Source of the DNA: Paraburkholderia tuberum STM678
GTDB lineage: Bacteria; Pseudomonadota; Gammaproteobacteria; Burkholderiales; Burkholderiaceae
DNA length: 64,000 bases
NCBI RefSeq assembly: GCF_902833905.1
Contig: NZ_CADFGP010000001.1
Location: 62,001 to 126,000, forward strand
Direction of reading: 5' to 3'
This document shows positions 8,794 through 17,955 of the stretch, piece by piece (within the stretch, counting starts at the first letter, position 1; each line of letters starts with the position of its first letter). The notes under the pieces were generated by a model that ran no database searches, had not been told where the DNA came from, and saw only the letters and a list, made by a program, of their open reading frames with translations. A program made the translations under genes and the position numbers.

Positions 8794-9600
8794 CACATAC
8801 TCCAAAGAAGTTATGTTCTCCAGCGGCCCGCCGGCGACCGCATCCGGCGGCGTCGATCGCGTTATTTGGAAAAATGGTCTGTGTGTCTCGTCGAATCTCC
8901 TTTCAGGTTCACCGGTCGGCGTGGTTCGCCGGTTCGGCTTCTATTGGCGTTGGGTCGTATCAGCGAATAGACACCTTGATGGCAGAAAATCTCATGGCGG
9001 ATTGGAGTGATTTGCACAGATGCTGTAGGCGCGCAACGATTGGACTCGTGTTGGCGTCGCCGCGTAATACACGCTATAGAGTCTACAGCCTTTTCTGTAA
9101 TTTCCAAGCCCGTTTCGGCTCGATGCGCGGCGCGTGACATTTGTGTCAAATTTCATTCAGCGAGCGAAAGGATACGATGCAATGCGCGTCAACACTCGTC
9201 AGTTATCCTGCGCTCGATTTGAGCGCCCGTGATATTGCTAGCGATTCGTTATCGACAACCATTCAGTGTTCTAGCCACGCGATGCGAAAACAGCTTTTGT
9301 TTTGCCTGAATGTTCGGCTTCCTGATTAGATCGTCAATCGAAAACGATTCGGATTTATCTATTTCCGGTCGAGGCGTTGCTTCTTCTGATGACAGCACCA
9401 ACCAGCAGTGAAACAGATGCGATTTTATGGTTGCGTTTGTCCATCATCTTTATTTTCGGTGGATCACATGTTGCCTGCGGCGCAGGGGCTGCGCAGCAGC
9501 GAAGGGGGTGGCGGTGCGCGGTTGACCGTTAGTTGCGTGAGAGTAGCGTGAGGGGACGCCGTTTCCAATGCGTCCGTGCTCGTCATTAACAGTCTCTAGC
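8794..9600. other. Long intergenic region before hipBA
   Basis: About 800 bp with lower GC towards the right. Open frames on both strands lack starts and family features. I see no tRNA, repeat or IS end in it. Confidence 0.5.
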
Positions 9601-9601
9601 T

Positions 9602-9646
9602 TGTATTCGCTAAATACAGAGTATAGACTGTATCTGTTATTTACAG
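9602..9646. promoter_or_regulatory. Inverted repeats in the hipBA promoter (probable HipB operators)
   Basis: Two dyads lie 44-88 bp before hipB: TGTATT (9602-9607) with AATACA (9613-9618), and CTGTA (9628-9632) with TACAG (9642-9646). HipB-type antitoxins bind tandem dyads in their own promoter together with HipA, so these are good operator candidates. Confidence 0.6.
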
Positions 9647-9689
9647 GTTTTGGGCTGTTACGCCGCCGCAGCCGAACCGGAGATCGACC

Positions 9690-10118
9690 GTGGACTACGC
9701 CATCAAGACACTGAGCCAGCTCAGACCGATCCTGCAGGGCTTCAGGAAGGCCGCCGGCCTCACTCAGGCCGCGATGGCCGCGCATCTCGGGGTCACGCAA
9801 CAGACCTACGCGCAACTCGAAGCGAATCCGGCGACCGTCAGCGTCGAACGGCTCTTCAGGGTGTTGCGGGTCTTGCAGGTCGATCTGAAGCTCGCGCAGA
9901 GCGGATCGACGCAAAGCGTGGCCGTGGAAGACGGCGCGCCGGCGCCGAACCGCTCCCGCCGCGCCGGGAGCGGAGCGCCGGTCGACGCAAAAAGCAACGC
10001 TAAACGCGCCACGCGCGTGCCGCTCAAACCGGGACCGTCGGCGCAAAAGCCCAAAGCGGTCAAACTCGCCAAGGCAACCAAAGCGGCCAGCACCAGCAAG
10101 AAACGGGAGGACTGGTAA
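9690..10118 (+). CDS. hipB: HipB-like antitoxin with XRE helix-turn-helix and long basic tail
   Basis: 142 residues, GTG start after CGGAG. Residues 8-68 are an XRE-type DNA-binding domain (LRPILQGFRKAAGLTQAAMAAHLGVTQQTYAQLEANP). The C-terminal half is a lysine-, alanine- and arginine-rich low-complexity tail (for example KPKAVKLAKATKAA), unlike the short tail of E. coli HipB. In the family, HipB neutralises HipA and represses the operon. It is 2 bp from hipA. The tail may add DNA binding or be the part degraded by proteases; that is inference. Confidence 0.87.
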   Translation: MDYAIKTLSQLRPILQGFRKAAGLTQAAMAAHLGVTQQTYAQLEANPATVSVERLFRVLRVLQVDLKLAQSGSTQSVAVEDGAPAPNRSRRAGSGAPVDAKSNAKRATRVPLKPGPSAQKPKAVKLAKATKAASTSKKREDW

Positions 10119-10120
10119 GC

Positions 10121-11446
10121 ATGGCGCGCAGCACACCGAACCGTCTGAATCTGTGGATGAACGGCCTGCGGGTCGGCGCCTGGGAAACGATACGCAGCGG
10201 CGAACGTCTGAGCTATGCCGACGAATGGATCGACGATCCGCAAGGACGTCCGCTATCGCTGTCACTGCCGTTCACACCGGGCAATCAGGCGTATCGCGGT
10301 CAGATCGTCGCCGACTATTTCGACAACCTGCTGCCCGACAGCGAACCGATCCGGCGCCGCATCGCCGCGCGCTACCGGACCGGCAGCGCCGCGCCGTTTG
10401 CGTTGCTCACCGCGCTCGGCCGCGACTGCGTCGGCGCATTGCAACTGCTGTCGCCGGACGAAGAGCCGAGCGATCTGACGAGCATCCACGGTCGCGAACT
10501 CAGCGACAGCGACATCGCGGCGTTGCTACGCGGCACGACGACAGCGCCGCCGCTCGGGCAGCACGATCCGCTCGAAGACCTGCGTCTGTCGATCGCCGGC
10601 GCGCAGGAAAAAACCGCGCTGCTCCGTCATCGCAATCGCTGGCTGCTGCCCGAAGGCAGCACGCCGACCACGCACATCTTCAAGCTGCCGCTTGGGCTCG
10701 TCGGCAACATGCGCGCCGATATGCGCACGTCGGTGGAAAACGAATGGCTGTGCTCGCAGATCGTCGCGGCCTACGGGCTCCCCGTCGCGCGTTGCGAAAT
10801 CGCGCGATTCGATGAGCAGAAGGTATTGATCGTCGAGCGCTTCGATCGCCGTTTGTCGAGCGACGCCACGTGGATCGTGCGTCTGCCGCAAGAGGACATG
10901 TGCCAGGCCACTGGCACGTCGGCGCTGCACAAGTACGAGTCCGACGGCGGTCCGGGCATCGAGGCGATCATGGAAATACTCGCGAGGTCCACACGCGCGA
11001 CGACGGACCGGCGCAACTTCTTCGCGACGCAGCTGGTTTTCTGGCTGCTCGCCGCGACCGATGGCCACGCGAAGAACTTCAGCATTGCGCATCTGCCCGG
11101 CAATCGCTACGAATCCACGCCGCTTTATGACGTGCTGTCCGCGCATCCGATCATCGGCAGCGGCGCGGGGCGCCTCGCGGCGCAAAAAGTGAAACTGGCG
11201 ATGGCGGTTCGCGGCAAGAACGTCCACTACCTGCTCAATCAGATCCAGCGCCGGCATTGGGTGGCCGAAGGACAGCGAGTCGGTTTTTCCGCCGCGGACG
11301 TCGATACGCTGATCGATCAGTTGACCGCGCAAACGGAGACGGTGATCGACACAGTCTCGTCGCAACTGCCCGCCGCCTTTCCGCTGGACGTGGCCGATGC
11401 GGTCTTCGACGGCATGCGCCGGCTGAACCGGAAGCTCGCGCAGTAA
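10121..11446 (+). CDS. hipA: HipA-type toxin, serine/threonine protein kinase
   Basis: 441 residues, the usual HipA length. The N-terminal couple_hipA region (LNLWMNGLRVGAWE... LSLSLPF... FDNLLPD) is followed by the kinase. SIAGAQEKTAL contains Ser157, matching the regulatory autophosphorylated serine of E. coli HipA. LVFWLLAATDGHAKNFSI carries the catalytic Asp314 and the metal-binding Asn319, and YDVLSA stands for the DFG-like motif. HipA kinases phosphorylate aminoacyl-tRNA synthetases (GltX in E. coli), stop translation and give persistence. All key residues are present, so it looks active. Target unknown. Confidence 0.93.
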   Translation: MARSTPNRLNLWMNGLRVGAWETIRSGERLSYADEWIDDPQGRPLSLSLPFTPGNQAYRGQIVADYFDNLLPDSEPIRRRIAARYRTGSAAPFALLTALGRDCVGALQLLSPDEEPSDLTSIHGRELSDSDIAALLRGTTTAPPLGQHDPLEDLRLSIAGAQEKTALLRHRNRWLLPEGSTPTTHIFKLPLGLVGNMRADMRTSVENEWLCSQIVAAYGLPVARCEIARFDEQKVLIVERFDRRLSSDATWIVRLPQEDMCQATGTSALHKYESDGGPGIEAIMEILARSTRATTDRRNFFATQLVFWLLAATDGHAKNFSIAHLPGNRYESTPLYDVLSAHPIIGSGAGRLAAQKVKLAMAVRGKNVHYLLNQIQRRHWVAEGQRVGFSAADVDTLIDQLTAQTETVIDTVSSQLPAAFPLDVADAVFDGMRRLNRKLAQ

Positions 11447-11486
11447 AGCGCCGCCATCCTGACCGACGCGCGGCACCACGGCAACC

Positions 11487-12164
11487 TCACGCCCGCCGCG
11501 CCGCAGCACCATCGGTCTTCGCCGACGCACGCCACTGCACGCTCAGCAGATGCTCGCGCATGCATTGCGCGGCCGCATCCGCATCGCGCGCTTTCAGCGC
11601 ATTGACGATCGCCTGATGCTGTTGCGCGAAAAACTGCCGCGTCCCCTGCGCGGACGTTTTCTCGCGCACCTCCGGCTTCACCCGCATACCGTTGATCACC
11701 TCCATCAACGCAATCAACGCGGGATTACGCGTGGCATGTCCGATCAGCAAATGAAAGCGATGATCCCATTGCTGCCACTCGTCGTCGTTTTTCGCGGCGG
11801 CATTTTTGCGTGCGCATTTCTCCAGCTCCTGCAGATCGTCGCCACTCGCTTTCGTCGCGGCCAGCGCGGCCAGCGCCGGCTCGAACAGCAGCCGCATTTC
11901 GGCGATATCCGCGGGACTGGTGCCGGCGCGCAAGCCGCGCAGCGTCGGCGCAAACTTCAGCGGCCGCGCGCCCAGATAGGTGCCGCGGCCGACGCCGCGC
12001 CACACGCGCCCCGACGCCTCGAGCGAAGCGAGCGCCGCGCGCAGGTCGCGGCGGCTCACGTCCAGTTCCTCGGCGAGCTTTCGTTCGGGCGGCAGCGCGT
12101 CGCCGTCCTTCAACTGATGATCGGCGATGTAGTCGAGCAGCAAATCCAGTACCGGTTTGTCCAT
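11487..12164 (-). CDS. GntR-family regulator, FadR/FCD subfamily
   Basis: 225 residues from the ATG at 12164. The winged helix is at about residues 1-65 (VLDLLLDYIADHQLKDGDALPPERKLAEELDVSRRDLRAALASLEASGRV). The FCD ligand domain follows, with the metal- and ligand-binding residues of helices such as DHRFHLLIGHATRN and QQHQAIVNALKARDADAA. Such regulators usually respond to a carboxylic or amino acid. It is divergent from the gamma-glutamyltransferase-family gene, and both promoters contain the ACCAWT-N4-ATTGGT dyad, so it probably controls itself and the transport/hydrolase operon. Confidence 0.9.
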   Translation of the reverse strand: MDKPVLDLLLDYIADHQLKDGDALPPERKLAEELDVSRRDLRAALASLEASGRVWRGVGRGTYLGARPLKFAPTLRGLRAGTSPADIAEMRLLFEPALAALAATKASGDDLQELEKCARKNAAAKNDDEWQQWDHRFHLLIGHATRNPALIALMEVINGMRVKPEVREKTSAQGTRQFFAQQHQAIVNALKARDADAAAQCMREHLLSVQWRASAKTDGAAARRA

Positions 12165-12176
12165 GTTATCCACTGA

Positions 12177-12192
12177 ACCAATTTGTATTGGT
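12177..12192. promoter_or_regulatory. Operator of the GntR/FCD regulator, copy 1
   Basis: ACCAAT-TTGT-ATTGGT is a perfect 16-bp inverted repeat, 12 bp upstream of the regulator start. A near copy lies in front of the divergent gene at 12333-12348. Confidence 0.7.
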
Positions 12193-12332
12193 CCCAACGA
12201 TACCAGAATCGCGGCGGCATGACATAGCAGCACCCGGTGATTTTTGATTCGCTATACTGGGTCGCATGTTGATGGTTAACACCGGGTGCAACCCGGCTTC
12301 GTTAGTTTTACGCTTTCATTTTCTCTAATTGA

Positions 12333-12348
12333 ACCATTCCATATTGGT
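12333..12348. promoter_or_regulatory. Operator of the GntR/FCD regulator, copy 2
   Basis: ACCATT-CCAT-ATTGGT shares 12 of 16 positions with copy 1 and has one mismatch between its arms. It is part of a wider GAACCA...TGGTTC dyad (12331-12350) that ends 34 bp before the GGT-family start codon. Confidence 0.65.
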
Positions 12349-12384
12349 TCTGCCATTCGGACCGTCGTCGCCAAGGAGTCGCGC

Positions 12385-14169
12385 ATGTCGTTTACAACCC
12401 GTCCAGAACTGATCGGCACCTTCGGCATGGTGGCCTCGACGCACTGGCTCGCGAGCGCATCGGCGATGGCGGTCCTCGAAAAAGGCGGCAATGCGTTCGA
12501 CGCCGCCGCCGCGGCCGGCTTCGTCCTGCAGATCGTCGAGCCGCATCTGAACGGTCCGGGTGGCGAGCTGCCGGTGGTGTTCTACAGCGCGCGCGAAGAA
12601 CGCGTGCGCGTGCTGTGCGGACAAGGCGTGACGCCCGCGCGCATGACGATCGAGCGGATGCGCAAGATGGGGCTCGACGTGGTGCCGGGCACGGGCCTGC
12701 TGCCCGCGGTCGTGCCGGGCGCATTCGGCGCGTGGATGGCGCTGCTGCGCGACTATGGCCAGTTGCCGCTCGAAGAAGTGCTGAGCTATGCGATCGGCTA
12801 CGCGGAAAACGGCTATCCGGTGCTGCCACGCATGGCATCGTCGATTCTCGCGATTCAGGACTTCTTCCGCACCGAATGGACGACCTCGGCCGAGCAATGG
12901 CTGCGCAACGGCGAGGCGCCGATGCCGAACCAGTTATTCGCGAATCCCGCGATCGCCGAAACCTACAAGCGCATCCTGCGCGAGGCAAATACGCGCAGCG
13001 ATCGCGCCGAGCAGTGCGAACGCGCGCGTGATGTCTTCTATCGCGGCTTCGTCGCCGACGCGATCGACCAGTACTTCCGTTCGACCGCCGTGCTCGACAC
13101 CTCGGGCCTGCGCAACAGCGGTCTGCTCGATGCGGGCGATCTCGCGCGCTGGGAGCCAACCTACGAAGACCCGGTGTCTTACGACTACGCGGGCATGCGC
13201 GTGCACAAAACCGGCCCGTGGGGCCAGGGCCCGATGTTCCTGCAACAGCTCGCGCTGCTGAAGGGTTTCGATCTCGGCGCGATGGACCCCCTCGGGCCCG
13301 ATTTCGTGCACACGGTGATCGAGTGCTCGAAGCTCGCATTCGCCGATCGCGAAGTGTTCTACGGCGACCCGGCGTTTTCGCATGTGCCGATGGACGTGCT
13401 GCTCGGCGACGCGTACAACGACGAGCGGCGCCGCCTCATCGATCCGCGCCGCGCGTCGTTCGAATTCCGCCCCGGGCTGCTCGGCGACAGCGAGCAACGC
13501 GCCGCGCGCATCGTCGCGAATGCCGGGCGCGAGCAGGCCGGCGGCTTTGGCCAGGGTGAGCCGACCTTCGCGCCGCTGCCCGAATTGCGCGGCGATACCG
13601 TGCATCTCGACGTGGTCGACCGCTGGGGCAACATGGTGTCGGCTACGCCGTCGGGCGGCTGGCTGCAGGCGTCGCCGGCGGTGCCGGGCCTTGGCTTCAA
13701 CGTCACCACGCGCGCGCAGATGTTCTGGATGGAAGAAGGCCTGCCTTCGTCACTCGGCCCGGGCCGCCGGCCGCGCACCACGCTGTCGCCGACGCTCGTC
13801 ACGCGCGACGGCAAACCGTACGCGGCCTTCGGCACGCCGGGTGGCGACCAGCAGGATCAGTGGTCGCTGCAGCTGTTCCTTAAGCACGTGCATGGCGGCA
13901 TGAACTTCCAGGCCGCCGCCGATGCGCCCTCGTTCCAGACTGCGCACTTCCCCGGCTCGTTCTATCCGCGCGCAATGCAGCTCGGCAAGATGTCGGCCGA
14001 GTCGCGCTTTCCGGACAGCACGCTCGCCGAACTGCACGCGCGGGGCCACGACCTCACCGTCGCGGAACCGTGGGCGCTCGGCCGGGTCTGCGCGGTCGCG
14101 ATCCGCAACGGTTTGATGCGAGGCGCCGCTACACCGCGTCAGATGCAGGCCTACGCAATCGGCCGATAA
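12385..14169 (+). CDS. Gamma-glutamyltransferase-family Ntn hydrolase
   Basis: 594 residues from the ATG at 12385, 6 bp after AAGGAG. An upstream in-frame codon at 12286 would include the operator and is rejected. The fold is that of gamma-glutamyltranspeptidase: FGMVASTHWLASASAMAVLEKGGNAFDAAAAAGFVL at the N-terminus, and GDTVHLDVVDRWGNMVSATPSGGW with Thr405 as the probable autocatalytic cleavage site and nucleophile. No signal peptide is seen, so it is cytoplasmic. Cytoplasmic relatives include oxamate and other amide hydrolases. Together with the MFS carriers it may take up and hydrolyse a glutamyl or amide compound; the substrate is open. Confidence 0.88.
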   Translation: MSFTTRPELIGTFGMVASTHWLASASAMAVLEKGGNAFDAAAAAGFVLQIVEPHLNGPGGELPVVFYSAREERVRVLCGQGVTPARMTIERMRKMGLDVVPGTGLLPAVVPGAFGAWMALLRDYGQLPLEEVLSYAIGYAENGYPVLPRMASSILAIQDFFRTEWTTSAEQWLRNGEAPMPNQLFANPAIAETYKRILREANTRSDRAEQCERARDVFYRGFVADAIDQYFRSTAVLDTSGLRNSGLLDAGDLARWEPTYEDPVSYDYAGMRVHKTGPWGQGPMFLQQLALLKGFDLGAMDPLGPDFVHTVIECSKLAFADREVFYGDPAFSHVPMDVLLGDAYNDERRRLIDPRRASFEFRPGLLGDSEQRAARIVANAGREQAGGFGQGEPTFAPLPELRGDTVHLDVVDRWGNMVSATPSGGWLQASPAVPGLGFNVTTRAQMFWMEEGLPSSLGPGRRPRTTLSPTLVTRDGKPYAAFGTPGGDQQDQWSLQLFLKHVHGGMNFQAAADAPSFQTAHFPGSFYPRAMQLGKMSAESRFPDSTLAELHARGHDLTVAEPWALGRVCAVAIRNGLMRGAATPRQMQAYAIGR

Positions 14170-14238
14170 GCGGCCCGAAGCATCCATCAGCGCAGAACGC
14201 GCGGCCTCGCTGCGCCATTTCCTTCAGGAGAAGTTGCC

Positions 14239-15666
14239 GTGTCCGCCGTCGCCGCCCGTCTTGAAAGACTTCCCCTGTCGAGCTTTCACCGCAGACTGCT
14301 GCTGATCGGCGGGCTCGGGTACATGTTCGACGGGCTCGATTCGTCGTCGCTCGCGTTCCTGCTGCCGGTCGTCAGCAAGCTGTGGCAATTGACAAGCGCT
14401 GAGACCGGGCTCGTCGCGAGCAGCACCTATATCGGCTACTTTTTCGGCGCGTTCCTGTCGGGTGTGCTCGCCGACGTGATCGGCCGACGCCGCATCATGA
14501 TGAGCGCGCTCGCCATCTATTGCGTCGCGTCTCTCGCGAGCGCGACCGCGCACGACTGGCACACGTTCTTCGCGCTGCGCGTCGTCGCGGGCTTCGGTTC
14601 GGGCGCGGAGACGGTCGTGATCGCGCCGTTTCTCGCCGAGTTCGTGCCGCGCCGCTATCGCGGCATTTTCTGCGGCGCGTTGGTCGGCTTCATGTCGTTC
14701 GGCTATCTGACCTCGTCGATTCTCGGCTTCGCGGTGGTGCGCAACTTCGTCGACGGCTGGCGCTATCTGGCCGTGATCACGTCGCTGCCCGTCGTGATGC
14801 TGCTGTGGTGGCGCCGGACGCTGCCGGAATCGCCGCGCTGGCTCGAAAGCCAGGGCCGCGCGGCCGAAGCGAACGGCATCGTCGGCCGCATCGAAGCGGC
14901 GTTCGTCGAGCGCGGCATTGCGCTTGCGCCCGTGACTGCGAACCACGCGCTTCACGCGCTGCCCACGCCGGCCTGGACGCCGGCGCGCGGCAACGCGTGG
15001 CGCAACGTGCTCACGCTGTGGTCGCCGCGACTCGCGCGCACGACCGCGGTCAGCTGGCTGATGTGGTTCTCGGTCGCGTTCGCGTACTACTCGTTCTTCG
15101 CGTGGATCCCGAGCCTGCTCGTCAAGGAAGGGCTGACGATGACGAAGAGCTTCGGCTATTCGATTGCAATCTATGGCGCGCAGATTCCCGGTTACTTCTC
15201 GGCGGCGTGGCTCAACGAAAAGATCGGCCGCAAGGCGGTGGTCGCTTCCTACATGCTGTTCGGCGGCATCGCCGCGATCACGCTCGCGTTTTCTCACACC
15301 GGCATACAGATCATGACCGCGGGCATCGCGCTGTCGTTCTTCATGAACGGCGCATTCGCCGGCGTCTACGCTTACACGCCGGAAGTGTTTCCCACCGCGG
15401 TACGCACGACGGGCACGGGCTCGTCGTCATCGTTCGGCCGCATCGGCTCGGTCAGCGCACCGATCCTCGTCGGCCTCGTTTATCCGCTGTCCGGTTTCCT
15501 CGGTGTATTCGCGATGACCACGACGGTGCTGGTGATCGGCGCATGCGTGGTGTTCTTCTTCGGCATCGAAACGCGCAACCGCTCGCTCGAAGATATCGAG
15601 GCGAGCGAACTCGAACCGGCTCGCGACGCGCAAGCCCAGTTGAACTCCACCCGCATGCACGGCTAA
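14239..15666 (+). CDS. MFS transporter (organic acid / aromatic acid type)
   Basis: 475 residues, GTG start 5 bp after TCAGGAGAAG. Twelve predicted membrane segments are visible, with MFS signatures GVLADVIGRRRIMM between TM2 and TM3, LPESPRWLESQGR after TM6, and AWLNEKIGRKAVV in the second half. The family is a proton symporter for sugars or carboxylates. It follows the GGT-family gene by 69 bp and is probably in the same operon, importing the substrate or exporting a product. Confidence 0.9.
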   Translation: MSAVAARLERLPLSSFHRRLLLIGGLGYMFDGLDSSSLAFLLPVVSKLWQLTSAETGLVASSTYIGYFFGAFLSGVLADVIGRRRIMMSALAIYCVASLASATAHDWHTFFALRVVAGFGSGAETVVIAPFLAEFVPRRYRGIFCGALVGFMSFGYLTSSILGFAVVRNFVDGWRYLAVITSLPVVMLLWWRRTLPESPRWLESQGRAAEANGIVGRIEAAFVERGIALAPVTANHALHALPTPAWTPARGNAWRNVLTLWSPRLARTTAVSWLMWFSVAFAYYSFFAWIPSLLVKEGLTMTKSFGYSIAIYGAQIPGYFSAAWLNEKIGRKAVVASYMLFGGIAAITLAFSHTGIQIMTAGIALSFFMNGAFAGVYAYTPEVFPTAVRTTGTGSSSSFGRIGSVSAPILVGLVYPLSGFLGVFAMTTTVLVIGACVVFFFGIETRNRSLEDIEASELEPARDAQAQLNSTRMHG

Positions 15667-15704
15667 ACGCACTGCGACTTTTCACACTTTCCGATGCAAA
15701 CGCG

Positions 15705-16268
15705 ATGCAAATGATGCAAGGCAACCTGACCGAACCCGCACCGCACGATACGCAGATGCTGGATATCGCAGACCTCGAGCGTCTCGCGCTGGCGATGCGC
15801 CTGAAGAACCAACCGCTCGAGCTGTTCCGCGCGGTTCACAGGGTGGCGGCAAAGGCGATAGGCCTAAGCCTATTCACGATCATGTCCTACGATGCGCGGC
15901 GTCACGAGGTCGAACGGGTCTACACGAACCTGCCGGACATCTATCCACTGGGCGGCCGCAAAAAGAAGCAAGGCACCGCGTGGTCGCGACAGATACTTCA
16001 GGATCTGAAGCCGTTTCGTGCCGCCACGTCGCAAGGCATTCGCGAGGCCTTCGACGATCATGCGGTGATGACAGGTATCGGTCTCGGCTCGATCCTCAAC
16101 ATTCCGATCGCCTATGATGGCGTGTGCATCGGTACGATGAACCTGACCCACAAGGAAGGCTGGTACACCAGCCGTCATGAAAGCATAGGCCTCCTGATCG
16201 GCGCCTTCCTTGTCCCCGCTCTGCTCAAGCAGAATACGGCATCCCCCGCTTGCGCCGCCCGTTCATGA
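15705..16268 (+). CDS. GAF-domain protein
   Basis: 187 residues from the ATG at 15705; ATGs at 15711 and 15714 are alternatives and no strong ribosome-binding site decides. Residues about 20-170 form one GAF domain (LELFRAVHRVAAKAIGLSLFTIMSYDARRHEVERVYTNLPDIYP... LGSILNIPIAYDGVCIGTMNLTHKEGWYTSRHESIGLLIGAFLVPAL). There is no output domain, so it acts alone as a small-molecule sensor or binding protein. Its stop overlaps the next start (ATGA), so it is translationally coupled to the second MFS gene. Confidence 0.82.
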   Translation: MQMMQGNLTEPAPHDTQMLDIADLERLALAMRLKNQPLELFRAVHRVAAKAIGLSLFTIMSYDARRHEVERVYTNLPDIYPLGGRKKKQGTAWSRQILQDLKPFRAATSQGIREAFDDHAVMTGIGLGSILNIPIAYDGVCIGTMNLTHKEGWYTSRHESIGLLIGAFLVPALLKQNTASPACAARS

Positions 16269-17521
16269 AAACACCATCCGAGCTGCAAAACTATCGAGCG
16301 GTGACCCATTCCGCCGTCTCGCAAGGCCGCTGGGTGCTGGTCTTCGTGCTCGCCTACCTCGCGCTGATCGCCGATGGCGCCGACGTGATGATGTACGGCC
16401 TCACCCTGTCGCGCATCAAGGACGACTTCGGGCTGACCAATGTCGAAGCGGGCGCGCTCGGCAGTCTGACCTTGCTCGGCATGGCGATCGGCGGCATTGT
16501 CGGCGGCTGGGCGAGCGATCGTCTCGGTCGCGTGCGGGTCATCGCATGGGCGCTCGCGCTGTTCTCGCTCGGCGCGGGGATGCTCGGGTTCACGCACAGC
16601 TTCGTCGAATTCGCGGCGGTGCGCTTTATCAGTTCGCTCGGCATTGGCTGCATGGTGCTGGTCACCACGCTCGTAGCCGAATATGTGCCGACAGAACGGC
16701 GCTCGCTGGTACTCGGCATGCTGCAAACCGGCATTTCGGCCGGCTATATCGTCGTGATCGCACTCAGCAACTGGATCCTGCCGCAGTACGGCTGGCGCAC
16801 GCTGTACTACGTGTCTGCCGTGCCGGTGCTGCTCGCATTCGTGATCAAGTTCGCGGTGCCCGAACCGGCGGCATGGCTCGCGAGCCGGGCTGCCGACCGT
16901 GCGAGCAAAACGCGGCTCGTCGACAATCGCTACGCGCAGATTTTCCGCGACCGCCAGGCGCGCACGATGTTCATCCTGTGGACCTTCGCGTCGACCTTCG
17001 TGCTGTCCGGCTTTTACGGCCTGAACAACTGGCTGCCGACGTATCTCGAGAAGGAATTGCACATCAAATTCAGCTCGCTGACCGGCTATATGATCGGCAC
17101 ATACGTGGTCGCCTTCATCGGCAAGATCTTCGCGGGCTGGCTCGGTGACCGCTGGAGCCGGCGCGGCGTGTACGTGCTCGGCTGCATCGGTGCGGCACTC
17201 TTTCTGCCCGTGATCATTTTCTGGCACACCCACGACAACATTTCCACGCTGATGCTTGTCTTCGGCTTTCTGTACGGCGTGCCACTCGGCACGATCGGCA
17301 CATTCATGTCGGAGAGTTTTGCGACGTCGGTGCGCGGCACCGCGGTGGGCGGCTCGTATAATCTCGGGCGCTTCTGTTCGGGGGCGGCGCCAATCGTCAT
17401 CGGTTTTATCGCGACGCAGTTCTCGATCGGACTTGGCTTTCTCGTGGTCGGCGCGGTGTTCTTTTTGAGCGGCGTGACTGCATTGTTCGTTCCCGACCGG
17501 CTATACGACACGCAGCATTAA
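16265..17521 (+). CDS. MFS transporter, aromatic-acid:H+ symporter (AAHS) type
   Basis: 418 residues from the ATG that overlaps the GAF stop codon. Twelve membrane segments are visible. AAHS-like signatures are DGADVMMYGLTLSRIKDDFGLTN in TM1, GGWASDRLGRVRVIAW, LVAEYVPTERRSLV and AGWLGDRWSRRGVYV. These carriers import aromatic or related organic acids with protons. Two different MFS proteins in one operon suggest uptake of two related compounds or paired uptake and efflux. Confidence 0.9.
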   Translation: MKTPSELQNYRAVTHSAVSQGRWVLVFVLAYLALIADGADVMMYGLTLSRIKDDFGLTNVEAGALGSLTLLGMAIGGIVGGWASDRLGRVRVIAWALALFSLGAGMLGFTHSFVEFAAVRFISSLGIGCMVLVTTLVAEYVPTERRSLVLGMLQTGISAGYIVVIALSNWILPQYGWRTLYYVSAVPVLLAFVIKFAVPEPAAWLASRAADRASKTRLVDNRYAQIFRDRQARTMFILWTFASTFVLSGFYGLNNWLPTYLEKELHIKFSSLTGYMIGTYVVAFIGKIFAGWLGDRWSRRGVYVLGCIGAALFLPVIIFWHTHDNISTLMLVFGFLYGVPLGTIGTFMSESFATSVRGTAVGGSYNLGRFCSGAAPIVIGFIATQFSIGLGFLVVGAVFFLSGVTALFVPDRLYDTQH

Positions 17522-17619
17522 ATCGACGCGAAAATGACGAAATCATGTCGTGTCGATGAATGGCCCAGGTTCCGGCGCTAAAACTGGTCGCCGGATAGCC
17601 CGGGCCCCACGAGGAAGCA

Positions 17620-17955
17620 TTACTGGGTTCCGGCGACAATGTCTGAAATGGTCCAGTTGTTCGTCGTTACGAGCACATAGTCGCCATTGATACCCAGCCA
17701 TTTGTGCCCGCGCGGCGGCGCATTGAGGCCATGTCCGCGCCAGTCGTCCATCATGAAGTTGTAGTTACGGTATTCGGCCGGCACACGTTGACCTTTATGC
17801 CAGTCACGGTGCGGAATCGTCGGCATCACCTGCTGACGGCCCGTACCGGCCATCTGGCCGCCGCCCTGGTCCTTCATGGGCCCAGCCGCAATCGCGAGCG
17901 CGGACATACCGGCAAACGACAAGGCGACGAGTTGCGCAACAAAGCGATTATTCAT
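17620..17955 (-). CDS. RcnB-family small periplasmic protein
   Basis: 111 residues from the ATG at 17955, which follows a CGGAGGTTCGAAT ribosome-binding region. The longer frame to 17997 is unlikely. The signal peptide ends ALAIAAG. The conserved RcnB core is present: DWHKGQRVPAEYR, FMMDDWRGHGLNAPPRGHKWLGINGDYVLV and a final TISDIV. RcnB proteins sit in the periplasm and affect nickel and cobalt balance in E. coli; most homologues are uncharacterised. Confidence 0.85.
   Translation of the reverse strand: MNNRFVAQLVALSFAGMSALAIAAGPMKDQGGGQMAGTGRQQVMPTIPHRDWHKGQRVPAEYRNYNFMMDDWRGHGLNAPPRGHKWLGINGDYVLVTTNNWTISDIVAGTQ

Noticed and set aside
8794..8805. Longer N-terminus from TTG for the small periplasmic protein
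   Set aside because: The TTGGAG is the ribosome-binding site of the ATG at 8793, so it is unlikely to be coding.
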